From GCA-2746795 sp963747345 (GTDB lineage: Bacteria > Chloroflexota > Anaerolineae > Promineifilales > Promineifilaceae): a DNA stretch of 64,000 nucleotides. Below the pieces are notes generated by a model. It did not search any database. It had not been told where the DNA came from and saw only the letters and a program-made list of their open reading frames with translations. The stretch spans positions 1 through 64,000 of the forward strand of contig CAVVFA010000035.1 of NCBI GenBank assembly GCA_963747345.1, written 5' to 3'. The position numbers and the translations under genes were made by a program. Below, piece by piece: positions 46,801-55,211 of this stretch (position 1 is the first letter of the stretch; every line of letters begins with the position of its first letter).

Positions 46801-47741
46801 GCCGGTTCTTCAATGGCGCAGCGCAGTTCGTCGGTGGTCATGGGGCCGATGTATTCCTGGTGCCTGGCGAGCAGCTGCCGCAGGTGGTCGAAACGGGCGC
46901 AATGGGCGTAGAAGTCGGCGCGGAGAACAAGGAGGATAACGGCCGTTCCCCCATTTTGGCAGGCAGCAGTCGTCAAGTTTTGCACAAAGGCCAACTGCTC
47001 TGCGGCACTGCGGCAGAGGGTGAACAGTTCTTCAAACTGGTCTACGACGAGGAGGGTATGGGTGGAAACGGCCGTTTCCGCAACTGTTTGTAAGGCACGG
47101 CTGAGTTTATCCGGCTGCTGCGCCAATTCATCGGCACATTTTCTGGATGGCAAACCAAACGGTGTTTCGCCATGCAGGGTGGCTGCCAAATTCTCCAGGG
47201 GGTGCGCCGTGGGCGTCATGACAAACAACGGCCAGCCGGACGATATCGGCTGCCAGCGCAGCGTGGGAATCACCCCGGCGCGTACAAGGGATGACTTGCC
47301 GCTGCCCGATGCACCCACCACTGCCAAAAATCGCTGCTCCGCATTCGCCTGTTCTGTGAGACGCGCTGCCAGACGTTCCGTCAGGGTTTCCCGCCCGAAA
47401 AACAGGTCGGCATCGCTCTCATCAAAATAACACAGGCCTTTGTAGGGGGGTAGTCCGGTGGCAGGCGCATCTTCCCGGCGAACGGCCGTTGCCAATTCCA
47501 ACAGGCGGGCGGCGACTTCCGGCTCTTTTTCCAGGTTTAGAACGGGGAGAAAGCGGGCAGTCAGGGTGGCAAGGTCAGGCAGGCGTTCGTTGTGTTCCAG
47601 GCGAGAAATCTGGGTGTCGCTGTAGCCGACGGCGATGGAAAGTTCGCGTTGGGTGTAACCGGCGCGGCGGCGCAGGTATTTGAGCAAGTCGCCAAAGGTT
47701 GTGAAACGATCCAGCGCGAAACTGGTGCTTGAGACTGACAT
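43885..47741 (-). CDS. XRE-HTH / nSTAND ATPase / membrane helix / WD40-repeat protein, frameshifted in the WD40 part
   Basis: About 1,285 residues. The start at 47741 has AGGAGG 5 bases upstream; the open frame continues to 47945 without support. Order: an XRE-type helix-turn-helix (LLKYLRRRAGYTQRELSIAV, SDTQISRLEHNERLP), a STAND NTPase with Walker A VVGASGSGKSSLVRAG and Walker B LLVVDQFEELF, a helical region, a coiled coil (EKEQREREAQQQRELEAARQ), one transmembrane helix (LLVVALFIGLILGVTAVVF), and a C-terminal propeller of many WD40 repeats (LAFSPDGKRLAAGSADGFV). The final EECRKFLHVQTCP is usual for Chloroflexota relatives. Frame changes near 45740, 45430, 45300 and 45100 are needed. It may be a signalling or defence-type switch in which ligand binding to the propeller drives oligomerisation. 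Confidence 0.85.
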
Positions 47742-48041
47742 TTGAGCCTCCTGCAAAATAATTAAACCGCGGAGAACGCAGAGAAAAACTTTTTTAAGGA
47801 ACCGGATGAGAGGCGAAATAGGATGAACAACCGAGATTTGGGTGAGATGCACATGCTCCCCATGCGATCCGATGATACTGAATAGTATAGTCGGTTTTGA
47901 GGGTGAACGGGGAATTTTGGCAAGTTTTGTCAAATTTTGCAGCAATTAAATGGGTATGCTGGCAGGGAGGTTGGGACAGAATGGAGATTTCCCGACCTGG
48001 CTCTGGGAGCCGCTTACGGTTATCACAAAGGAGAGTGAACC

Positions 48042-49034
48042 ATGAGAACCCAATTTAAGTTGTTGACTGTAATGTTGTTAATCGTGTTGTTGAGTGTGGC
48101 TGGTTGTACCAGTTCGACAAACCAGCCTGTGCCGACGCCGGAAACTGCGGAAGTGACTACAGAGATGCCAACGTCCCCTTCGACAAGCTCAGGGCAGGCC
48201 GTTTCTGAACCAACGGCCGTCCCCGAGCCAACTGTTGACCCGGCTGCGGCCATTGTCTTGAACATGATTGAACGGGCCAATGCCGAAGATTATGCTGGCG
48301 CCGCCGAATTAGTCGCTGACGACATGATGGCTTACTTTATCGGCATGCCGCCAACCGGCATGGAGATTTACCGGGGTAAGGATCAGTTCCAAACATTTCT
48401 GGTTGAGTGCTGCACTGGGGCAAATTTTGAGTGGGAAGTGATCCCTGAGCGTATTGAGGATGGCGTTGTTTATGCCGAAAGTAAAACCTGGATGGATTTT
48501 ACGCGCCAGTTGGGGGTAGCTCCGAACAATTGGCATGAGATTTTTGTGGTCGAGGATGGCAAGATTACGCTGTACGTCTCGATGATCACGGAGGAGGCGC
48601 TGGCTAATTTCAAACCGGCGTTGGCGGCGGTGATGCCAGAACTGTTTGAGGTGGCGCTGCCAGAGGGTGAAACGCCAGTCAGTGAGGTAACCTTCACCAT
48701 TGCCGACGGCAGCTGCGCCTACGATGGGCCTATGACTTTGCAAGCCGGTGAGTTGACTGTCAATGTAGATGTGCAGGATGAGATTTGGGAAAAGTACGCA
48801 ATGTCGTTGTTTACGCTGGACGAGGACAAAGATATGCTCGACTTAATGGCGTCAACGTACAATGCGGGGCCGCCTTCATGGTCAAATTTACTGTTTCTCA
48901 AAGAACTGGCGCCAGATGCAAACGAAACGTATCAGGATTTTACGGTTGATGAGGGTTTGCTTTACATGGTCTGCTGGGGTGGCTCACCAGATATTGCGAT
49001 TGGCAATGCCGGGCCGTTTGTGGTGGTGGAGTAA
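48042..49034 (+). CDS. Lipoprotein with an NTF2/SnoaL-like domain
   Basis: 330 residues. Signal LLTVMLLIVLLSVAGC with a lipobox, then a Thr/Pro/Glu-rich stalk that includes SPSTSSGQ, encoded by the dispersed TTCGACAAGCTCAGG repeat. Residues ~70-200 look like an NTF2/SnoaL-type cone fold (IVLNMIERANAEDYAGAAEL, then YRGKDQFQTFLVE, WHEIFVVEDGKITLY). The C-terminal part (FTIADGSCAYDGPMTLQAGE) is cupredoxin- or Ig-like. Function unknown, presumably binding outside the membrane. It is transcribed divergently from the WD40 gene, with ~300 bp shared upstream, and is one of few plus-strand genes here. Confidence 0.8.
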   Translation: MRTQFKLLTVMLLIVLLSVAGCTSSTNQPVPTPETAEVTTEMPTSPSTSSGQAVSEPTAVPEPTVDPAAAIVLNMIERANAEDYAGAAELVADDMMAYFIGMPPTGMEIYRGKDQFQTFLVECCTGANFEWEVIPERIEDGVVYAESKTWMDFTRQLGVAPNNWHEIFVVEDGKITLYVSMITEEALANFKPALAAVMPELFEVALPEGETPVSEVTFTIADGSCAYDGPMTLQAGELTVNVDVQDEIWEKYAMSLFTLDEDKDMLDLMASTYNAGPPSWSNLLFLKELAPDANETYQDFTVDEGLLYMVCWGGSPDIAIGNAGPFVVVE

Positions 49035-49051
49035 CTGTTTTTTGGGGGTAA

Positions 49052-49219
49052 GGAACGGCCGTTCCTCTTGGATTGTTTGGGAAACGGCCGTTTCTCTTGG
49101 ATTGTTTGGGGGAAACGGCCGTTCCTCTTGGATTGTTTGGGGGAAACGGCCGTTCCTCTTGGATTGTTTGGGGGAAACGGCCGTTCCTCTTGGAATGTTT
49201 GGGGGAAACGGCCGTTCCT
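49052..49219. repeat. Tandem array of six ~31-bp units, each with AACGGCCGTT
   Basis: Unit: GGGGGAAACGGCCGTT plus CCTCTTGGATTGTTT, six times with one or two changes. It lies right after the lipoprotein stop. There are no variable spacers, so not CRISPR. Successive palindromes could form a series of cruciforms. Confidence 0.92.
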
Positions 49220-49241
49220 CTAATGACTTGCCTTACCTGCG

Positions 49242-49682
49242 CTACAAGGAACTGGCAGATAAGGTAGTGCCCTGCTTTTCTTGATTTATGCGTGTCTGGT
49301 ATAGTGCGCCAGTTAAAGCCAGCAAAGCGCCGATGAGCGTTACATAGATACCAACATCTGTGGCCGCAAAGAAACCTGCATCAGGGTCAATCTCAAGGAT
49401 TCTATAGAAATCTCCGATTACCACTAAGACAGCCAAGACAGCCAGGAATACGCCTGGAATTGCGTATCTTTTCTCAATTTTCCCCCTCCAAAATATCCCT
49501 GTAAGCAGAAGGATAAGACCAATAGTGCCAGTGATAAAGCCATCCCCTTCCCAACCTGTTTCAATAGATTCGAAAGCAGGCCCTTCAACGCCAAAAAGAA
49601 CAGGAACTGACATCCACGGTAGACGTGATCCGAGAATAAGGAGCAAACCTCCTATTAGAACGAGCATCCAGTTAATTCGCAT
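49242..49682 (-). CDS. Small integral membrane protein of unknown function
   Basis: About 146 residues with four predicted membrane segments: LVLIGGLLLILGSRL, FITGTIGLILLLTGIFW, IPGVFLAVLAVLVVIGDFY and GIYVTLIGALLALTGALY. I chose the ATG at 49682 (MRINWMLVLIGG) because GGGAGG lies 8 bases upstream; the frame extends to 49775. No catalytic motif is seen. A tandem palindrome array lies beyond its stop. Function unknown. Confidence 0.75.
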   Translation of the reverse strand: MRINWMLVLIGGLLLILGSRLPWMSVPVLFGVEGPAFESIETGWEGDGFITGTIGLILLLTGIFWRGKIEKRYAIPGVFLAVLAVLVVIGDFYRILEIDPDAGFFAATDVGIYVTLIGALLALTGALYQTRINQEKQGTTLSASSL

Positions 49683-49849
49683 TTGGACATCCTCCCAGAT
49701 TAGTAGGTGAACAGAGAACATCACTACCCTGTCCACCAAAATAAGCGTTTCATACGCTGCGGTAAAAATAATCATTATAAACAGTCATCGGGCGATTACT
49801 TGATTGAAAGACCGATTTATAGGGCGCAATCTGGTAGGCAGATGATAAA

Positions 49850-50569
49850 TCACCTGACGATGGTGGCGTTTAGCGCACTATTCATTGAAGACCCAATTTT
49901 TTGTACCAGGATATGGTAGTACCAAATCTCTCCATTCCCCTCTTTGAGAATCTCAAACCCCGCTTGTTTAACCCATTCCCTAACCTGTTGATTCGTCGGA
50001 TGATAATGGTAGACACCTTCGTCATCCGGCCACTCTCCATAAATAACCGGTAAACCAGCATCTAGCGCCCTTGTGAAGGCTTGTTTAATTTCGTTCTCAT
50101 CAGCACTTTCAATGGTTTCGGTGGTGAAATAGAGATAACCAGATGGTTTTAACGCCCGGTGGAAGTTATTGAGAACAAGAGGCCAATCTTCTGGCGATAC
50201 ATTTTCCATGGCATCCATGCAAATCACACCATCGAAATTCCCTCGATAACCTAATTCTTGTAAACCGACTTTCTCAAATTGCGCATCGGGGAATTTTGCC
50301 TTGGCGTTCGCCAACATCCCTGCTGACTGATCAATCCCAACGATGGCATGCTCCTTCTCCAAAAGAAATGGCAAATACCTGCCTGCGCCACAGGCAGCAT
50401 CAAGGATAGTGCTGCTTTGGGGGAAATAGCGTAAGAATTCTTTGATGAATTCCTGGTGTGTCACGTTGCTGTACAAGCCCCATTTTTCCCCGTATAACGA
50501 AGCCCAACGAGTATCATATTGCTCTTCACAATCGCATCTCATTTCTTTTAGCCATGTCACTCGATCCAT
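49850..50569 (-). CDS. Class I SAM-dependent methyltransferase
   Basis: 239 residues. Motif I is ILDAACGAGRYLPFLLEKEH, the post-I acidic residue is in VGIDQSAGMLANAKAKFPDA, and FDGVICMDAMENVSPEDWPL is motif II/III. The fold is the Rossmann-like small-molecule or lipid methyltransferase type. The C-terminal VREWVKQAGFEILKEGNGEIW is usual. Substrate unknown. It follows the SRPBCC gene by 34 bp, which contain the fused recombination core at 50598-50616. A cassette candidate. Confidence 0.9.
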   Translation of the reverse strand: MDRVTWLKEMRCDCEEQYDTRWASLYGEKWGLYSNVTHQEFIKEFLRYFPQSSTILDAACGAGRYLPFLLEKEHAIVGIDQSAGMLANAKAKFPDAQFEKVGLQELGYRGNFDGVICMDAMENVSPEDWPLVLNNFHRALKPSGYLYFTTETIESADENEIKQAFTRALDAGLPVIYGEWPDDEGVYHYHPTNQQVREWVKQAGFEILKEGNGEIWYYHILVQKIGSSMNSALNATIVR

Positions 50570-50597
50570 TTTTTGCCTTTCCTTTTTTCTGTACTGG

Positions 50598-50616
50598 ACC
50601 TAACTATTTGTTGGGC
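50598..50616. other. Fused attC core ACCTAAC-TATTT-GTTGGGC
   Basis: Both seven-base cores, RYYYAAC and GTTRRRY, match fully and are separated only by TATTT. This looks like an attC that lost its whole hairpin, or a simple site. It overlaps the SRPBCC stop codon. A sister site is at 54605-54623. Confidence 0.5.
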
Positions 50617-51056
50617 TGCTGCGGGGCAGCCTCTGCTCTGACCTTAAGCGCTTTATCCATTTCTTCAAAACCCTGTTTTGAGTTCGTATCGATGTCTTTG
50701 GCTTGCGATGAAACAAGTAAGCCATTGAATATTTCTTGGTCAATGAAGCGAACCTTGTTACTCTCAACTTCCTCAATGATAAAACGATGTTCGCCTTGAA
50801 ACAGGCTGGGAAGGAAAACGTGATATTTCCAGCGTAATTCTTTATTTGGCTCTACTTTGACGACGGTGCAATGCAACGTTTTTTCTTTTGACCCAGACTG
50901 AAAAGTGATGTCCACTTTTTCACCCACCTTTGCTGTGCCAATTGCCTGGTGGATAAATGGGTTCCAATCTGGATACTCGTCTAGACTCGTTAAAACTTGC
51001 CACACCTTGTCTGGGGAAGCCTGAATCTCGATTTCTGTACGAAGTTCCTTATTCAT
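50604..51056 (-). CDS. SRPBCC (START/polyketide-cyclase-like) domain protein
   Basis: 150 residues. It begins TEIEIQASPDKVWQVLTSLD, YPDWNPFIHQAIG, then VGEKVDITFQSGSKEKT, ELRWKYHVFLPSLFQGEHRF and ends with a long C-terminal helix: the helix-grip fold that binds hydrophobic ligands. No catalytic residues are visible, so a binding or stress role is as likely as catalysis. Its stop codon is part of the fused recombination core. Base composition is AT-rich. A cassette candidate. Confidence 0.88.
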   Translation of the reverse strand: MNKELRTEIEIQASPDKVWQVLTSLDEYPDWNPFIHQAIGTAKVGEKVDITFQSGSKEKTLHCTVVKVEPNKELRWKYHVFLPSLFQGEHRFIIEEVESNKVRFIDQEIFNGLLVSSQAKDIDTNSKQGFEEMDKALKVRAEAAPQQPNK

Positions 51057-51124
51057 CTTTTGCTCCTTTCATAAGATTTCTTAAGACATCTCCTATGTTA
51101 TCAACTGACTATTATCCTAGGCGT

Positions 51125-51994
51125 TCAACAATCAACCACGATGTCGAGGAACGCTTCAAGTTGGTTCACACCCAGTGTATGTCCCTCATTGGGAAAGAAC
51201 CTGGCACGGGCATTCGGTATCGCTAATGCCTGGATGCGCCCTTGTTCGACAGGAACAATCTTGTCTGCTTCTCCGTGCCAAACATGGACAGGTATGTCAA
51301 TCTCTGGCAGCGAAAACCCCCACGGCCGTGCTTCAAGCATCAAGTCATGCGCCACACCGCGTACACCCTGCCGAAAGGCTTCAACCACCATTTTCTCAAA
51401 CATCTGCTTCACGTCCGGTTGGGCAACTGTCGCTTTATCAAGTTCACATTCATTGAATAACGAGAGGATAATGGAAGGATTCTTGCGCACATCGCGTGCG
51501 TTTTTCCAGAGCATTAACCGCAATAACCAGGGGGTTTTATCGGCAAGTGTATACATCTGCTTATCTTCTTTGCTCAAAGTCTCTTTCGCACCAGGCAAAT
51601 CATACGGACAATTACCGCTGATGATACCCGCAACGGTCAAACGCTCGGGAATCTTCCAAGCGCAAGCCGCTGCATATTTGCCGCCACTGGAACTGCCCAG
51701 CACGGCAAAACGACTGATCCCGAATTTATCGGCAAACTCAGTCACGATGTCGGGCCAACTGATGATGGTGTATGGCTTGAAATTAGAAAGCCCAATACCA
51801 GGGCGATCAGGGGTGATGATGTGAATGTTAAGCCGCGTGGCCGCTTCGTCGACAGCCGGGAGGTTCCCTTCCAACCGTGAACTAGGGCAGCCGTGGAAGT
51901 ACAGGAGCGGTTTACCGTTAGGGTCGCCGTATTCAGCAAATCCCAGAAAACGGCCGTTACTCAGCTTGATTTGGTTATCAGTGCGAATGGTCAT
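51125..51994 (-). CDS. Alpha/beta fold hydrolase
   Basis: 289 residues. N-terminal GRFLGFAEYGDPNGKPLLYF followed by HGCPSSRLEG (oxyanion HG), then DRPGIGLSNF. The nucleophile region AVLGSSSGGKYAAACAW has Ser in SSSGG, slightly off the canonical GxSxG. The Asp is probably in VWHGEADKIVPVEQG and the His in FPNEGHTLGV. All three triad positions are thus present. Close in style to epoxide-hydrolase/proline-iminopeptidase-like enzymes. AACGGCCGTT codes for NGR near the N-terminus. Monocistronic. Confidence 0.9.
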   Translation of the reverse strand: MTIRTDNQIKLSNGRFLGFAEYGDPNGKPLLYFHGCPSSRLEGNLPAVDEAATRLNIHIITPDRPGIGLSNFKPYTIISWPDIVTEFADKFGISRFAVLGSSSGGKYAAACAWKIPERLTVAGIISGNCPYDLPGAKETLSKEDKQMYTLADKTPWLLRLMLWKNARDVRKNPSIILSLFNECELDKATVAQPDVKQMFEKMVVEAFRQGVRGVAHDLMLEARPWGFSLPEIDIPVHVWHGEADKIVPVEQGRIQALAIPNARARFFPNEGHTLGVNQLEAFLDIVVDC

Positions 51995-52125
51995 GCCTGT
52001 GTCCTTTCCGTGTAACTGGCGGTATTGTGAATACCGTTTCGCTCAGTGGGGCGGCTCTTGATGCGCGCATTGCCCACCCCCACCTGAATCCAGAGATTTC
52101 AGCAACTAGCAGTATTTTCGGAGAA

Positions 52126-53175
52126 TTAGGGTAAGACGGCACATCGGATACCGCTGACCGGGAAGTCTGCGTAATCCGTATTCTGATGATAACGTTGGGC
52201 TGTGCGCATGCTGTTTATTGTCCCGTCCCATGATCCGCCACGGAATACACGCCTGGTTCCAGTAAGAGATGGTCCCAGCGGGTTCTGTGAAGGCGAATCG
52301 TAGTAATACCTTTGATCGAACTCATCCGCCACCCACTCCCAAACGTTGCCCGCCATATCAAGTACTCCGTAGGGGCTGGCGCCATCTGGATAGCTCCCCA
52401 CCGGGGCTGTGTCACCACTGCCACTGTCAGAACCTTTAAAGTTAGCGAACGTTCTGTCAATCTCCTCGCCCCATGGGTAGGTGCGCCCATCAATCCCCCG
52501 GGCAGCCTTTTCCCATTCCGCTTCCGTTGGCAGCCTTCTCCCCGCCCATGCACAGTAAGCTTCCGCCATATACCAATTGATATAAACTACCGGATAATCT
52601 TTATATTCCGGATTTTCATAATAATTATCCCTGGTGGCTGAGGCCAGAGAATGGGGTTCCTGGCAAGCACCGTCTGTCACACAAAGTGCATACTGCCCGT
52701 TTGTGACCTCTGTTTGGTCAATCCAAAATGCATCCAGGTAGACAGTATGGACAGGTCGCTCGCTCTCATTCCATTGTTTATCCCAGATATGTTCGTCAAT
52801 CAAACGAGCTCTTTGTTCATCGCTGGTTCCCATCTCAAATTTCCCCTCCGGCACATACACCATCACCATGCCATCTTTTGTGTTTTCAGGATCGAATCCT
52901 GTATTCGGCACATCCGCCACTTGTTCAGATAAATCTTCGGTTGGAGTTGGCTCTTGAGTATTTTGTGGCACTATGGTTGTAGGCTGGAGTGTCTTCGTTG
53001 GTGGTGCTATAGTTGGTAGTTCTACGATTTTGGGTGTCGCTGTAACCTGTGATTCCGTTGCTGTTGGCTGTATCTCTGTTGCGGTCACATCGAGTGGTGT
53101 CCCCGCATCGGAACTACAAGCAAATAACAAAGACAATACTATTCCTATTGCTCCAAATATTATGAACTTTTTCAT
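52126..53175 (-). CDS. Lipoprotein with a formylglycine-generating-enzyme (SUMF1) domain
   Basis: About 349 residues from the ATG at 53175, with AGGAGG 6 bases upstream. Signal MKKFIIFGAIGIVLSLLFAC gives a lipobox, then a Thr/Pro-rich stalk of ~80 residues. The SUMF1 domain runs from GMVMVYVPEGKFEMGTSDEQ through EVTNGQYALCV, RRLPTEAEWEKAARG, YPWGEE, MAGNVWEWVADEF and RVFRGGSWDG to SGIRCAVLP. The final GxRC Cys of true FGEs is present. The partner Cys is not obvious, so the protein may be a binding relative rather than an enzyme. Common in Chloroflexota, often near WD40 and STAND proteins. Confidence 0.9.
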   Translation of the reverse strand: MKKFIIFGAIGIVLSLLFACSSDAGTPLDVTATEIQPTATESQVTATPKIVELPTIAPPTKTLQPTTIVPQNTQEPTPTEDLSEQVADVPNTGFDPENTKDGMVMVYVPEGKFEMGTSDEQRARLIDEHIWDKQWNESERPVHTVYLDAFWIDQTEVTNGQYALCVTDGACQEPHSLASATRDNYYENPEYKDYPVVYINWYMAEAYCAWAGRRLPTEAEWEKAARGIDGRTYPWGEEIDRTFANFKGSDSGSGDTAPVGSYPDGASPYGVLDMAGNVWEWVADEFDQRYYYDSPSQNPLGPSLTGTRRVFRGGSWDGTINSMRTAQRYHQNTDYADFPVSGIRCAVLP

Positions 53176-53421
53176 AGCCATCCTCCTAACATACGAAGAC
53201 GGAGTTGACCAATGCATTTTGCTATGTTTCCGTCAGACAACAAAACGCGATTGTGATTAAACTTACATAATCATTGTGTTACAAACGCTAAATAACACAA
53301 TCACTTGGTTGGTTTACCTTGCCTCTCGTTCAACAAATTACTGAAATCGAGAATCTTCACGTGGTTGATCTGGATCTTGAGTACCGTAGATCTGGTGTCC
53401 TATCTCTTGTACTCTCATTCG

Positions 53422-54534
53422 TCATGTTAGACTTTCAAGTGTGAAATGACTGCTGACAACATAGTTGTACTTGTTAAGTAGATGGGTATCCGTGAAAGTA
53501 ACGGTAGTATCCCTTGTGCCTAACTGCATATTACAGATGTCGCCAAAATGGAATGCACGGTTGCCTAGTAGATCATCGTTGTCTAATGCAATAGCCAGAT
53601 CGTACAAGAGCTGGGCGATGTTAATACCGAAACTAATCCAATTTAAGGTGAGCAGACTGGTCACGGCTTCTGTGGCATCTATTGCAGCCTGCGCAAGAGC
53701 CTGACGTCTCTCCTCGTCCGAATGCTCCTTTTCAAACAGCGTGAACGAATAGGCTACATTGTAATAAGGAAGCGAAAGCGTCGGAAGAGTGGTTTTATTT
53801 AATTCGTAATACACGGGATACTTCAAATTGTCTGGGATCTTAAGTTTCTTCACGTGCCCTTGTACCGTTCCGACATGTTCCTTTACAGGACTCACGTACG
53901 ATGTGCGGTCCAAATACCCCTCGGTGCTATAAACAGCTCCAAAAGTAGCATAGTAAATCTCATCACCAGAACCTGCTAGAAATGCTGGGTTGATGATATT
54001 ACCAACCAAAAATTTTGCGACTTGCTGTTCTTCAGGATTCTTGCATTCAATAAAGTCAAGCGTTGCCTTGGCTCGCCTCGTACACGTTGAGCATGGTAAT
54101 ATTTCCTTACCCGCCTCCAAAGCCGTGAAGTGAAGACCTTTTGTAGCGCTAAGCTCTTCTAATACCGATTGGAGCGTTTTTTGTGACGGTACGGTACTAC
54201 AATATGCGCCTAGCTTCATGCCTGCCACAGTCGTCGGGACCTGGTCGGCAAGTTTCTTATAAACAGCGAAACCCGCCTTAGCCGCCAACTTGTGTTCATT
54301 TGTGGCGAACATTTCTATAAATATAGGTCTTAGGGCTTCATCTAATGTACTTGAACTTTTCCCAAATTTTTTGGGATCTGCAAGGTATCGCCGTGCTGAC
54401 TCTAATATCAGCATTGATAGTGGCATCAGGGACACGTTCTCTGTAGTTATGTCTTTGTGGGTTATAATTTGACGTTGCAACAGTGTTGGGATCGCAATTT
54501 GGATATTGGCTGAAATTGACTTGCTCGGTGACAT
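53422..54534 (-). CDS. Hypothetical protein, no recognised family
   Basis: 370 residues. No signal peptide. I see a CxxC pair (EILPCSTCTRRAKATLDFIE) that could bind metal, a Glu-rich LEELSATKGLHFTALEAGKE segment, and a hydrophobic region SLLTLNWISFGINIAQLLYD. The latter could be a membrane hairpin or an amphipathic helix near the C-terminus. The last 50 residues look beta-rich (TRDTTVTFTDTHLLNKY). The size and hydrophobic C-terminal half recall bacteriocin- or pore-like proteins, but that is a guess. It sits between the SUMF1 lipoprotein and a fused recombination core, with AT-rich composition. Function unknown. Confidence 0.65.
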   Translation of the reverse strand: MSPSKSISANIQIAIPTLLQRQIITHKDITTENVSLMPLSMLILESARRYLADPKKFGKSSSTLDEALRPIFIEMFATNEHKLAAKAGFAVYKKLADQVPTTVAGMKLGAYCSTVPSQKTLQSVLEELSATKGLHFTALEAGKEILPCSTCTRRAKATLDFIECKNPEEQQVAKFLVGNIINPAFLAGSGDEIYYATFGAVYSTEGYLDRTSYVSPVKEHVGTVQGHVKKLKIPDNLKYPVYYELNKTTLPTLSLPYYNVAYSFTLFEKEHSDEERRQALAQAAIDATEAVTSLLTLNWISFGINIAQLLYDLAIALDNDDLLGNRAFHFGDICNMQLGTRDTTVTFTDTHLLNKYNYVVSSHFTLESLT

Positions 54535-54604
54535 TTTACTTCCTCCTCACTTCTGTTCAAAAATAAGACGTTTGCTTTGTCTAAAGTGGGCGAGTACATA
54601 GACC

Positions 54605-54623
54605 GCCCAACTATTTGTTAGGA
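54605..54623. other. Fused attC core GCCCAAC-TATTT-GTTAGGA
   Basis: Same layout and same TATTT spacer as the site at 50598-50616: RYYYAAC directly followed by GTTRRR. It lies 70 bp upstream of the 53422-54534 gene and marks the right end of the cassette-like region. Confidence 0.5.
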
Positions 54624-54849
54624 CACACGGTGCAGGCCAAACTGCTAATGTGGAACATTTCTGCATGAATAGAAGAAAAAGTACCACGCTAGATATCACA
54701 AATTGCGAATCAGTAACGGCCGTTACGTAACCAAACTATCAATTTTCAATCTTGTTGGAGGGATGAAGACAGCGGTGGCTTCCCAGTCTAATTGCTGAAC
54801 TTGCACTGCATAGTGTAGCAGAATTCGAGGGTGTTTGGGAAGATGGGGA

Positions 54850-55165
54850 AAGGGAAAACGGCCGTTTCCCTTCCAATTTCGCGCTGGTAAGAGGGGGTGA
54901 CAAACGGCCGTTTCCCTTCCAATTTAGTGCTGGTGAATGAGGTGGCAAAACGGCCGTTTTCCTTCCAATTTAGTGCTGATGAGTGGGATGACAAACGGCC
55001 GTTTTCCATCCAATTATTCGCGTTAAATCTGTGGGGTGGGAACGGCCGTTTCCCTTCAAATTTTGCGCTGGTAAGAGGGGGTGCCAAACGGCCATTTTCC
55101 ATCCAATTATTCGCGTTCAATCTAGTGGGGGTGGGAACGGCCGTTTCCCTTTCAATTTTGCGCTG
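54850..55165. repeat. Tandem-like array of seven ~45-bp units with AACGGCCGTT
   Basis: Units such as AAACGGCCGTTT, CCCTTCCAATT, TAGTGCTGGTGAATGAGGTG alternate with a variant carrying CCATCCAATTATTCGCG. Palindromes are intact in six units and mutated in one (ACGGCCATT). Non-coding. Confidence 0.88.
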
Positions 55166-55211
55166 GTGAATGGAGTGCAATTTAGACCTAACGCGCTCGG
55201 TTCAAAGATCA

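Noticed and set aside
49052..49219. Regularly spaced repeat that could be read as a CRISPR array
   Set aside because: The whole ~31-bp unit repeats, with no variable spacers and no cas genes in the window; it is a tandem repeat.
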